This document shows positions 51,705 through 62,511 of a stretch of 64,000 nucleotides of DNA, piece by piece. The stretch spans positions 1 to 64,000 of the forward strand of contig JASANC010004751.1 in NCBI GenBank assembly GCA_030248135.1, given 5' to 3'. The stretch comes from Theristus sp. LFF4_11. Taxonomy: Eukaryota; Nematoda; Chromadorea; Monhysterida; Xyalidae. Position numbers and translations under genes: made by a program. The notes under the pieces were generated by a model that saw only the letters and a program-made list of their open reading frames with translations, was not told the origin of the DNA and did no database searches. Each line of letters opens with the position of its first letter. Position 1 is the first letter of the stretch.

Positions 51705-52800
51705 GTGGTTTGAAAATTATAAGTTGATAAATGCATGTTGAATGGTTGGTAAACTAAGACAACTTGAATAATTCCAAGTTCAGTCGCTTCTAAACAATTA
51801 TGATCTATGAAGGTCTTGAAAATACAATTAGTTGATTGCATCGTCAAGATAAGGGTTTTCCGATGTTAAAGTTGAAACTTTTGAATTGTTGGTTACTGAA
51901 AGTGGAATCATTTGGCACACCACGCAAATCGTTGTTTTAATCTTAACTTCCTCATTTTAAAAGAAATTTAACAATGTAACAATTTTTATTTACACAGTAA
52001 TATGCTGTTTGCCTTAGTATATTTCATCTACACAGTTCATGTTCTATTTTTGAAGAGAGATGGTGTGATCGAGTGGGATCAAATCAAATCATCTCTGTTT
52101 TTCTTTGGTACAATATGTATGTCGGGTCTAATGCCGGTATGGTGAATCATTCGATCATGCCTCTGCATCGCTTTTTAAACAAATTTAGCACAGTGCGTCA
52201 AGTTTATTTTCACAACCCTGCATCGTTTGTTAGCGACGGTGGTCCAGCATTCCACACGTACGGTAACGGTACATGTTGATTAAAATCTTTGGTGAGCTAA
52301 ATTTATGTAGATTTAAATTTAGCAAGTTTTATGCTTATCTCAGGATGAATAACTTTGCATTATTTGTTATTTTAAGACTTTATGCGCATGTAGGACCATA
52401 AAAACATACACACACACACATCATGTACAGTTGTTCTTTTTGCGATAGTGCTAAGATATTCGCTTGTTTGTCATGTTATGTCACTCGTTTTTGCTAAAAA
52501 AATCTTTGATGCAAAAACTACATAAAAATCCCTGATTGATTTTATGTGTTGGAAATTCAGAGCAGTTGAAACTTCATCCAAAAGACCAGCAGGAATTACA
52601 TTAATGTAAGAACTGACCGTCTTAACCGCTTCTTCTTAATATAAAAAATCAGTTACGAATAATGAAGCATGGATAAACGTCAACTGTCGCGCATCAGAAT
52701 GAAGTCTCTTGCAACCGCTAGCAGTATGTTGTTTGATGGTTGATTTAATGTTGCTGAACATATTAACCGACAGTCATTTTTAATGAAAAACGGGACTTAC
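51705..52800. other. 3' flank between opposing genes
   Basis: It should contain the last exon(s) of the minus-strand kelch-b561 gene, because its exon ending at 52801 splices on with a strong gtaagt donor. A candidate near 52070-52165 (RMIHHTG...) is out of phase. A CA repeat is at about 52409. Confidence 0.35.
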
Positions 52801-55603
52801 ATAATGATCAGGACTCCTTGCACAATTAGCAGAAGCAGTACGAGCAAGCCAAGCCAATCGTGAACAGACTGCAGGTGACCAACGTCGGATGGAATTAACA
52901 GAAATCCAATAATTACACCAGAAAATGCAAGGAAACCGCACATGACCTAGAAAAGACAAAAACTAACTTTTATTTTTACGGGTTGTTTTGAAAAGGTGGT
53001 GGGTGTCATACTGGACTACAAAAATTGAAGCTTCAAGGCGTTATGAAACTTGAACTTCAGTACCGAAGATGACACACATTTTTAGGTAGGGGTACCAAAA
53101 TTTAATAGGGGGTGGGGGTAAGTGGTACCCCCGGTCGCCTCCTAGTGGATACACCAGATGCTAATCGGTTCCAGGGGTATGGTACCCCCAACTGCCTGCA
53201 ATTTTTTATTATAAATTTTTAATGAAAAAAGCACAGGTTGCAAAAAATTGCTGAAAAATAGCCTTCTATTCAGCGCGTATTGGTATTATGCACCTAGTGA
53301 ACGAAAAATCATGATTTTCAAAAATGTGGTGATTTTTTTAACAAAAACTCGTAATTTTTAAACAAAAATTTAATTATGGGAACATTTTGGTGGGGGCGTA
53401 CCCACGGGAAAGGGGCGCGAAGAGGGTGGGGTACATACGGGTGGAGCGGGTTTTGGGGGTGGGTGTCTCGGACTTCCCCCACACGACGTGCAACTTCGTG
53501 CTAGTAGGGGGGTACATTCCCCACCCCACTATTTTCCGTATTTAAAAAACAAAAAACAGAAAACATACATGCAGTATACCTGTAATACAACGTGCACTAG
53601 CCGCCAATGCCACTTGTTGCCGCCGTAGTCAGAATTGATGATGGCAAAATATGCAAATGCGCCACCGAACTGTGAACAGAAGCCGAATGCAACAAACATG
53701 AGTATGCCGTGCAATGTAACCAACGTGAAGGCGGCTGAGCTGCACGAATGACTCGACGACGACCGCGACGACAATGGATCGCCAGACAGAATCCATAGAT
53801 CATTCAGGATAGACCTTAAAGAATTACAATCGCAGCAGCTTTTCAAAAACCTGCCCGTTGCGGAAACCAGCGTTGTTCTTGATGATTATTGTATTGAACA
53901 AAAAGGTTTTAACCAGAAAACAAACCTATCTTTGGTTTGGCCGCCAAACATAAAGATCTGATTATCTGCTGAAGTCACAGCGCTAGCAAATCTTTCTACT
54001 GGATACGCTTTCACCTGAAAAGTTCATGTTTTTTTAAAACAAAAAGTAACCAGCAAGTGAAAAATAGAACGGGATACCTTATCGTTTTGAGCAAGTGACG
54101 TCATTTTGATTGTCCATGTCAGCGTCTCAGTATCGAGCACGTAAATTTCGTCTGCATTCAGGGGTTCGCTGATAATTATTTGGTTGCCGCTCTGTTGCCC
54201 TCCCCACAAGAGCGAGTACAAACGCCCCGCCACCGTTAGTTGTCCAAGTTGCGATTGACGGCTGAAGGCGTCATTGATCTGTTGTTATTTATTGCAGCTG
54301 TTGAGCAGTGCTTCTGATGTTTCACAACATTACCTTGGACGAGCGCAGTTGTCCAGTGATGTCCATCGCCCAGTTTCTGCAGCAACCATCCATGCATCAC
54401 CAGCAGGACAAGGACCATGCCTTGGATTTTTATTTTACAAAGAATAAAATTACCGTATTCAACAAAAATGTGATTTCTGGAATAATCTTATGAAGATTAC
54501 TTGACACAGCCGCCAAACATCAGTATTGTTGACGGAGCAGTCATGGTGGAGGCGCAATACGCTCGGGGGTGTGGCATATTTGGGTCGTAGACCAGTTGGC
54601 CAGATTGTACTGAAGCAATTTACGCGATAAAAACCAAACCACTGCATTTAATTTTTGTCTCATTTCATGAATTACTAATTGCTAATCATAAGCAAAAACA
54701 CTTGCATTTACTAAACATCCCAAAAATCAAAGAAGAGACAAATTTTCTGCGTTGAAAATGACTATGGGATTGGGAGCAGCCAATCAACTGACACTTTATT
54801 TTACCGTTTCGCAATTAGATCAGATAAATTACGGGCAACTGAAAAGGCGACGCACACATGAACCATCGGTTTTGCGTGATGTCATACATGAACGTATCGC
54901 TGAGAAAAGCCGAATCTGCCAGATTGCGTCCGTGACTAACGTACATGGCAGGGGTCATCGAAAAAACACCACCGACAGCAAAACCACGCACCGATGGCGG
55001 AGTTCCCGTTACATTCAGCTGCGACCACCGAAAAGACATGAAAAAGAAAAACAAACACATTACAAACAATAAAAAAGGACAACGCAGATTATCAAAGCGA
55101 CTTTTCTAACCTCATATTGAATGCCCAAAGATCGTTATAACACGCCGATGCATGGTTGCAGCCACCAAATACAAGCATCAAATGATCGTAAACTCCGTAG
55201 ACCGCTCCAAAACGACCGCGTGGACCAATGGTCACATTTGCGTAATACAATCGTCCTGGAAGTTTCGGCATCTTGCAGCGATAAATGCCAGAAAATAAAT
55301 TAAATGGTAAAGCAAACTTTTGATATTATATGTACTTTGATTCGTGTCCAATACCCAAGTATCGTCGAGCGTAGCACCATTCTGATCAGCACCACCGAAA
55401 ATGGCTAGAAACTGCAAGTCGGTGTAATAACCGATAGCAGCATCTCTACGAGCGATCAATTGTTTCAGGTTATCCGGTGCATCCGTCATAATGACGCTGC
55501 TCCAGTCGTACGGAGTCCAAGTGAGTGGTGCAGGAAGCACTGTTGGCCTCAGTAATATCAACGTTCGCACGCTCACAAACACAAGCAAATGAGCTGAATG
55601 CAT
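52801..55603 (-). CDS. Kelch-repeat protein fused to a cytochrome b561-like domain (3' end missing)
   Basis: Minus-strand exons read as 55355-55603, 55111-55271, 54833-55028, 54501-54609, 54334-54420, 54078-54261, 53926-54014, 53580-53814 and 52801-52946. The start has a signal-like peptide (MHSAHLLVFVSVRTLILLRP). About six kelch blades follow, each with the hydrophobic-GG and W pattern (FLAIFGGADQ, LMLVFGGCNH, ILMFGGC, RLYSLLWGG, IFMFGGQ). Membrane helices then carry b561 histidines: LHGILMFVAF, HWRLVHVVLQ, and QSVHDWLGLLVLLLL. Cytochrome b561 domains move electrons from ascorbate across membranes, often to reduce ferric iron. The kelch propeller would be extracellular or lumenal. Two junctions (55111/55028 and 54833/54609) keep frame only with CG or CA in place of AG at the acceptor, so the model or gene may be imperfect. 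The fourth b561 helix was not found. Confidence 0.75.
53104..53533. repeat. G-rich inverted-ended insertion in a b561 intron
   Basis: The left end AATAGGGGGTGGGGGTAAG...GGTACCCCC and the inverse of the right end AATAGTGGGGTGGGG...GTACCCCCC match imperfectly. The centre is AT-rich, with G-rich runs near both ends. It is probably a degenerate MITE; no clear target duplication was seen. Confidence 0.5.
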
Positions 55604-56028
55604 TGTCTGACGCTAAATTCCACCAAGCTTCTTGACGATTTTAAAATAAAATTGAACTGAAACTCAAAACTAACTGTTTTTAAACGAGATGATTTACTTT
55701 GATTATTTTGGAATTCGTGTCAGGATCGCGGAGTAAACGGAGTAAACACAGAAATAAATATTCTGCTATTTTCTGCACAAAAACGAATTTCTCAACCCGA
55801 ATTACGAAACTGCACTGCAAATTTTACAAAAGCCGACGATGGCACACAGGTGATCAAACAACATCCAGATTCCGAAAAGGTCTGCTTCCATGAATCATCA
55901 CAAATGTTGTTACAAGTAGCTGCAGTTGTTGTACTATGGTTTAGGCTACCATATTTACGATCCATTAACGTTTGCGAACTTCTTGCACTTTCACAAACTA
56001 TTTGTGACTGGTCTACAAACAGATAATA
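55604..56028. other. Upstream region of the kelch-b561 gene
   Basis: Short intergenic region between the minus-strand start at 55603 and a MITE. No motif was recognised. Confidence 0.35.
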
Positions 56029-56481
56029 CCGTATTACCTCTAATAAACCCCCATGGGGGTTTATTTCTTCAGCGACTTCTGGGGGTGGGGGTTTATTTTT
56101 TGAGGGGGGGGGGGGGTTTATTTTGGGGGGGGGTTTATTTGGAAACCATTTTTAGGGGTGGGCAAAATGGCAAAAATACCTTCCATGGCAGGAAGGAAGT
56201 CGCAGAAACGTCTACTCTACATAGAAATTTCCTTTTACAACAGCCTTTTGTAATGAAATTACCATTAACTCATCCACTTGGGGCCTTTGGTAGCACAATT
56301 TCATCATTTTCACTGCAACCAGCCACTGAAATCGCTGGGTATGTGTTTTAAACAGGTTTCAATAATCCCCCATGGGGGATTATTTTGGGGGGGGGATTAT
56401 TTGGAAACTTGTCGAGGGGGTGGGGGTTTATTTTTGGGGGGGTTTAATTTTGGGGGGGGGGGTTTAATAGAGCTAATACGG
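56029..56481. mobile_element. CCGTATTACC MITE, copy 2
   Basis: A 453-bp copy with the same ends as 5525-5931, flanked by TA (56027-56028 and 56482-56483). It is the same orientation and body, with expanded G-runs accounting for the extra length. Confidence 0.9.
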
Positions 56482-57397
56482 TAGTAGTGAACGCTAAAAA
56501 TTTCATATTTTTTCGTACATAAATTTTGCTGTGTGGTTTCGACAGGTATGTATAGATCATGTTTTTTGTTTCAAAAGATTTTTGTTTTGTTTTCTCACAG
56601 AAGATTATCACTCGAAGTCGGTTATTTGAAAGCAGTTTTAAACCAACCTTTCTGCGATGTCCGACAGTGCTGTTGATTCATATATGACCACTTAGTTGAC
56701 ACCGTTTTTTTACAAAAAAGTTGCGTTTATGCGTTTTAGTAAGCTTAAATTGTTTGTGTAAGAGTAGGCGGTGATATGCTAAGATTTTATCAATGACAAC
56801 AGTAAACAGTTTAACAATGGGTGCAGGCAGAGCTTCACAATCAACAATGCCTCCCTCATATCCTTTGTTCTCAAGAAACACAAAACAAGATCTACAAAAT
56901 GAAATATTCGCCAAGCAGTAAAGAAGAGAAGTGTAGCCAAATTATTGAAATATTCTTTTTTCATTTATTTACAAAATTCGGTGTGAATCTGTATTATTTA
57001 CGCCTGAGTTTCAATTTTAATACACATGTGTGTGAAAATGTACATGTATTGTTGATTTATTAGAATGTATCCCTCAATGTTTATCCAATTCTTATATCCC
57101 CGTGACTGGTCTAAAAAATGTTGCGACTCGTGATCACGCGTCGGTTTGGTTGTTTTAGAAACGATTTCTGTTTAATGTTTAGTGCTTCGAATATATTCCA
57201 ATTTTTAAACCCAAAGAAAGTGTGTTTACGTTGTTTGAAAATTTCAGCTTCTAAAGGTTCGAGTTTATAGAAGCATGACATTTGAACGGCATGAAAAAGT
57301 AAGACGACAAACAGACGATAGGAATGACCGTCTTTTTATACAACTGCTAGCGATGAATATTAACTGAGAACACTGAATTCGGTCACTGCAATTCGCC
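56482..57397. other. Upstream region of the second astacin gene
   Basis: AT-rich, with no supported frame, and it should include the promoter of the gene starting at 57398. No TATA box can be assigned with confidence. Confidence 0.35.
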
Positions 57398-60300
57398 ATG
57401 ACCAGATGGAGTTCGTCAACACGCCTTTTTGCTTTACTAGTCACGGTGCGTGCTTGTGCCATATTTTGTTGAAAAATGTTGGGTGGAACTAGTTTGCTTG
57501 TTTTATTTCAGATGTTTTCTTCTTTCCCATGGTACACAGTTGATGCTGCTCCATTAAGTGCTACAGAAATTCTTCACGCACCAGATCGTTGGAAAGGCGT
57601 GGCACAGTTGATTCACAATATATTAGACACACAACCACGACAACAGACGCGAATGATGGACAATAGTTTCACTGACTATAATTCAAATTCACAGCAATTG
57701 CTGGCAACAACCTTCGCAGATGACGCTGCAAGACCGACATACCATTATCGGTGGATTCACTCAGGGAAATACCAGGGTGACATTGTGCTGCCCGTACCTG
57801 AGTGGCCAGACAAAGATGTAAAATGTTGAAATTTTTCGTTCCGCCGAATATTTCATACTTCATCACACTCAATGACATTTTTAAAGTAGCAAAAAATTTA
57901 GAGAAAAATCTGTATTGTGTATTTATTCAAACGTGTCCGGACTAAAATGACGTCATTTGCTTTAAAAACGCTCGTTTGTCAAAGTACAGGCACTAAAATT
58001 TCAATTTGGTGTGTCTGATTCGACATTCACCATTTGTTTACGGGAAGAAATCGGCTAAACGGTAAGTCTGGTTTGCTGTGAACGGCAAGCGCATGCTTGG
58101 GGCACATGACGTCATTTCAGTGGAACATGTTTAAAAAATAGGTACCGTATTACCTCTAATAAACCCCTATTATTTATTTCTTCAGCGACTTCTGGGGGTG
58201 GGGGTTTATTTTTGGGGGCGGGTATTTTTTTGGGGGGGGGGTTATTTGGAAACCATTTTTAGGGGTGGGCAAAATGGCAAAAATACCTTCCATGGCAGGA
58301 AGGAAGTCGCAGAAACTTCTACTCTACATAGAAATTTCCTTCTACAACAGCCTTTTGTAATGAAATAACCATTAACTCATCCATTTGGGGCCTTTGGTAG
58401 CACAATTTCATCATTTTCACTGCAACCATGAGCCACTGAATTCGCTGGGTATGTGTTTCAAACAGGTTTCCAATAATCCCCCATGGGGGATTATTTGGGG
58501 GGAGGGGTTATTTGGAAATTTGTCCAGAGGTTGGGGGTTTATTTTGGGGGGGGGGTTAATTTGGGGGGGGGTTAATAGAGGTAATACGGTAATACATGTC
58601 TGTTTTTTCATACAGTAAACATGCAGTGTCTTTTGCGATAATTACGTCTTCCGTGAGTTGTGGTGTTCAATTACTTTTGTTACCCATTTTCAGCCGCTAT
58701 CGATTCGATACAACAGCGCGGTGTCGAGTGAACGTTTGAAATGGGCAAATGGAATTATACCATACGTCATAACGCCTGATTATAGTTCAGCCAAATGAAG
58801 CTTCCAGTCACGAAACGCAACACAAATTTATTCAGCCGAACCAAATTAAACAAAACATTGTTTACAGGAGAATGGGAGCGACAAAAGCTGTTGAACGCAT
58901 TGGACAAATTCCACAGAGAGTCTTGTATTCGTTTTGTGCCTCGGACACACGAACTCAGCTACATTCACTTCGTCAAAGGATACGGGTTGGCTGTTTCAGT
59001 AACTTTTGAACTATTACCAGTTTTATATCAAAACGTGTTACGTTAAGGTGTTATTCTCAAGTTGGCCGATCAGGTGGTGTACAAGAGCTGTCACTGGGCC
59101 GCGGTTGCCTGTACCACGAAATAATTGTCCATGAAGTGATGCACGCACTTGGCTTTTGGCATGAGCACAGTAGAGCTGACAGGGACAACTTTATCAACAT
59201 TATTTGGAGCAATATCATGCCTGGTAAGCCATCATTGATGAAACGTTTTGTTGAACAGATGGGTACAAACCTACAATTAAATAAACTAAAAATGAGAAAC
59301 GCAATCGTTTTTCACAGGGATGAACGGTCAATTTGACATCGTAAATCCGCTGCTTCAAGATTTGCTCGGTGAACCATATGACTATGAGTCCGTCATGCAC
59401 TACGATAGGTAACCACGTTCAGTTGAACCTGCATCCGCAAATTTGTGGTGTATGTTTTTAAACAGCTAGCGGCGTTTAAAAGGGGGTTTCTAATCCCCAT
59501 AGTTGTTAGAGCGTGGGGCTGGAAGGTCCCCCAACAATTTCGAATCTATCTCCACTTGAGGAGATTTTTCGGCTCAGCTATTATCCATCTAAAAAAAATT
59601 AGCTATCTAAAACTTTTTTGGCTTCGAAGACATAAAATAAGTCAAATTTTAATCAATTTTGTCTGTTTTTGCTGGAATTTTCGGTAAATTTCACTAATTT
59701 TAAGCAAAATATGCGTTTATGCTGTATTTTTTTAGCATTTTTAAACAAAATTTAGCTGTTTTTACCTTTTTTGGCGTTTCTGCTATCCACCTCATTTTAA
59801 ATTTTTGATCGTCCCAGACAAAGTCACATGCCCCCGTAAATTTTGCAGCTATTTCACTATCTGGAAAATTTGCTCCAGCTATCTACCTATATCGCCCCCC
59901 TCCCAATCCCCCGGCTCTGGAACAACTATGCTAATCCCCATGTAAACTAAAAACATAATCAGTAATAACATTTTTTTCAAACGTGTCCCACTGAAATGAC
60001 GTCATGTGCCGCAAAACATGCGCTTGTCGTTCACAGCAAACCAGACCTTCCGTTTAGCCGATTTCTTCCCGTAAACTAGGGATGGAGCCGGTTCCGGTCC
60101 GGATTCCGGATTCCAGATTCCGGCGCCTAAAATTGGATCCGGATCCGGTCCGGATTCCGGCGCAATTTTGCCGGATCCGGCCGGATCCGGCCGGAATGGC
60201 CGAGACCCGCGAATTAACCAGTTGATTTCTCCGTTTCAGAGCTGTTCAATGGTTTGACAAATTTGTTTCGGTGCTTTGTTGGTTTTGTTGTTGTGCATTT

Positions 60301-62062
60301 GACATGTGATCAGTGAGCGTTTCTTTAGTTTAGTGTTCTGTTCAATGGCAAATGGTTCACTGCTTCTGTCTTGAGTGTTAAACGTATGTGCAGCATCGTC
60401 CACTTTAAAAAACGTGGCTGCCAGCTTTTGGCCGACGTTGTTGATGAACAATAGCAGGTTTTTTTGAAATCAGCCATCTTCGTTGGTCATATTCAGTTAG
60501 CTGTCAAACAGTTGTTTTTTTGTGAGCCCCAGAACACCAGCGATTTTAGCGACGTGTGTTACCGTGGGTGTGCGGGGGTGCCGTGATCCCCTAAAACCCG
60601 ATAATCCCCCAACGACGAATCCACGAGACGACGAATCCATTTCAATGGTGTTGCCCGCCGTTTGCGCACTGAAGCAGCGCATCGAACAAGTCGATGCGAG
60701 TGGCATTGGTACGACGAAAAAAAACGCTGCTGACCAGCATCGACACACGCTTCCGTGCGCTTTTCCACAACGAATCCAACATCATGGCCACGTACGTTGA
60801 TCCGCGATTCAAGAATACTGCAGTCGTCTTCGAAAATGAAGGCGCGATTCGTTGTGAACTACTTCACATTGCAAAGAAAATCTTGAAACGACCGGAGACG
60901 CCCACAAACTGCGACGATACATCCGAGATCGCGAACAACGACGATGACGCGAGCCCGAACCAAAAAAGACATCGACTGGCCTCTACGGAGGCATCGAGTT
61001 TCACGCTGCGCAACCCGTCAGGCGAATCCAGTCTTGATGACGAACTGCGCGGCGAAATGAATATGTACGAGTCGGATGATTTTATCGACGAACCGGACAA
61101 AAGTGATCTAATGCTAGACTTTTGGCGGCTGAACTCGTCGAAATACCCCAAACTATCGACAATCGCGCGCAGATACCTGGCACCGCTACAAACAAGCGTG
61201 GCAAGCGAACGAATGTTCTCTGATGCCAGGGCAGGTGTTTGTGTACAGCCGATCTCGTCTGTCAACTCAGAACACCGAAAAGGTCATGTTTCTGAATGGA
61301 GTGTTGCCAGCACTTGATTATCCCTATGCGATGTGAATTTTGTCAATTGTTGCTGTTGTAATTTTTGGTTGGTTCACGTGCTGTGTCTTGCTGACTTTGT
61401 TTCTGTGTCTGTGCTGTTTTATGTTGAAAATGTGATGAAGAAGCGACGAAATGTGCGTAGATGTTTTTTAGACATAAAAAGGCCATTCCGGTCCGGATTC
61501 CGGCATATTGTGCCGGATCCGGCCCGGCCGGAATGGGCTTTTGCCGGATCCGGCCCGGATTCCGGCAAATTTGCCGGATCCATCCCTACCGTAAACAAAT
61601 GGTGAATTCGAATCGGGCACACCAAACTGTAATTTTAGTGCCTGTGCTTTGACAAACGGGCGTTTTTAATGCAAATGACGTCATTTTAGTCCGGACACGT
61701 TTGAATAAATCTACAATACAGTATAATACAACCTAGTACATTCAGCGCCGCGTTTTCTGCGAATGGTCGAAACACAATGGAAGCGAGGCAGCAGCAATAC
61801 ACGAACGTGATCGGACGGGCTCGAGATCTTTCACCTTTGGATATCAGAAAAGTAGTGCTTCTTTGTTTAGCATTAAAAACTGTTGTTCTGTAATGGAATA
61901 GTTGCTGACCGCAAAATCCCATGCTTGAAAACGGTGAAAAAAGAAATTTTCTCGTTGACACTTCAGATAAATAAGGCGTACAACTGTCCTGCACCAACCA
62001 CTGTTCCACCGTTGCCGCTGACCACCACGACACGAGCTCCTGCGCTGAGACCACGTACATAA
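57398..62062 (+). CDS. Secreted astacin metalloprotease, pro-domain plus catalytic domain
   Basis: Eight plus-strand exons, all phase-consistent: 57398-57445, 57512-57817, 58694-58784, 58868-58985, 59048-59223, 59318-59408, 61746-61851 and 61967-62062. A short signal peptide (TRLFALLVT...) leads into a roughly 110-residue pro-region with YQGDIVLP, the Asp-switch motif that keeps astacins latent. The mature domain runs [28 protein letters not shown] and the zinc site [19 protein letters not shown]. The Met-turn is intact (SVMHYD), then NTMEARQ, LSPLDI, NKAYNC, and a short Thr/Pro tail. All catalytic residues are present, so it should be an active, secreted, zymogen-type protease. Unlike the 33225-35904 astacin it has no EGF or CUB domain. 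Introns 2 and 6 carry four transposon insertions. AATAAA at 62093 follows the stop. Confidence 0.95.
57927..58132. mobile_element. CRE-bearing MITE, intact copy
   Basis: About 206 bp with inverted ends TTCAAACGTGTCC(G)GACT and an internal ATGACGTCAT within both terminal repeats. The same element lies in reverse orientation at 59976-61705, where a hAT copy interrupts it. Target duplication is unclear. No open frame is present. Confidence 0.85.
58145..58589. mobile_element. CCGTATTACC MITE, copy 3
   Basis: A 445-bp copy flanked by TA (58143-58144 and 58590-58591), starting 12 bases after the CRE-bearing MITE and in the same astacin intron. A deletion in the left palindrome shortens the first G-rich module. 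Confidence 0.9.
59498..59930. mobile_element. CATAGTTGTT hAT-like MITE, complete copy
   Basis: A 433-bp element with ends CATAGTTGTT...AGAG and the inverse CTCT...AACAACTATG, flanked by an exact 8-bp duplication CTAATCCC (59490-59497 and 59931-59938). The 8-bp duplication and CA...TG ends suggest hAT. It lies in the large astacin intron. A truncated copy is at 1008-1335. Confidence 0.88.
60077..61588 (+). mobile_element. Non-autonomous hAT element, copy 2
   Basis: A 1512-bp element with ends TAGGGATGGAGCCGG and inverse, flanked by an exact 8-bp duplication CCGTAAAC (60069-60076 and 61589-61596). It is inserted within a CRE-bearing MITE in an intron of the astacin gene. It is very similar to the copy at 1600-3112 but in the opposite orientation. 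Confidence 0.95.
60694..61317 (+). pseudogene. hAT transposase C-terminal remnant
   Basis: A 207-residue frame ends with the hATC dimerisation region: [25 protein letters not shown] and [12 protein letters not shown]. An upstream part (about 60522-60720) is in another frame after a one-base change in an A-run. The catalytic core is missing. The protein cannot transpose the element by itself; an autonomous relative must exist elsewhere. Confidence 0.88.
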
Positions 62063-62092
62063 CTAATCCACGTTTTATAAAAACACCAAAAC

Positions 62093-62098
62093 AATAAA
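62093..62098 (+). terminator. Poly(A) signal of the second astacin gene
   Basis: AATAAA 31 bases after the stop codon at 62060-62062. Confidence 0.6.
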
Positions 62099-62133
62099 CA
62101 TTAATGTACCACAATTGTTCTAGCTTGCATTGA

Positions 62134-62511
62134 TCAATTTCTGGACTGCCCATTCTTCCGGTCGTACTGCAAGAAGAGCGCCTTCACGCAAGTTATGAAC
62201 ACCTACTGTGGTCGGACGTGTCAAAGATGTTGATTCCTTTATTTTTAGAGCTGTTTTAATTGCAGCAAACTTGTACCATGTGTGATATTGTCTTCCGGTA
62301 TTTGGGACCACATTCAATATTATGTGCTTCAATCAGCGTCTGATTATCAGAAGTGAATGAGCAAATTTTTAAATTTAAAATGATAAAAACATGAACCTAT
62401 ATTCACCATTTGTTTCGACTTTGGATATATTTCATCGGTCGTACTTCTGACAGCAATACATACAAGCACAAGCACAAGCGCAGCATGCTGACCAGCCAAT
62501 CGTTGCATCAT
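62134..62511 (-). CDS. Very small secreted protein, family unknown
   Basis: Three minus-strand exons, 62407-62511, 62277-62339 and 62134-62202, each a whole number of codons, with donors gtgaat and gtacaa and acceptors aatcag and cagtag. They give 78 residues. A double ATG start is followed by a clear signal peptide (AALVLVLVCIAV). The mature part has only two cysteines (NIECGPKYRK and FITCVKALF) and a basic, polar end (DRKNGQSRN). The 15-residue gap between the cysteines does not match insulin-like B chains. The second intron is 74 bp. A longer frame through it (to SVQKLINAS-type sequence) is an alternative. It is tail to tail with the astacin gene. Confidence 0.4.

Larger units (their letters stand above)
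59976..61705. mobile_element. CRE-bearing MITE, split by a hAT insertion
   Basis: The two parts 59976-60076 and 61597-61705 rejoin, without the hAT element and one duplicated CCGTAAAC, to a 210-bp copy of the 57927-58132 element in inverse orientation. TGACGTCA palindromes remain in both terminal repeats (about 59998 and 61677). Confidence 0.9.

Noticed and set aside
52070..52165. Possible last b561 exon with RMIHHTG
   Set aside because: The His pair fits the expected fourth heme ligand position, but the acceptor phase does not match the exon ending at 52801 and no hydrophobic helix follows.
62134..62511. Insulin-like peptide
   Set aside because: CG followed later by C suggested an insulin B chain, but the cysteine spacing is too long and no A-chain cysteine pattern follows.
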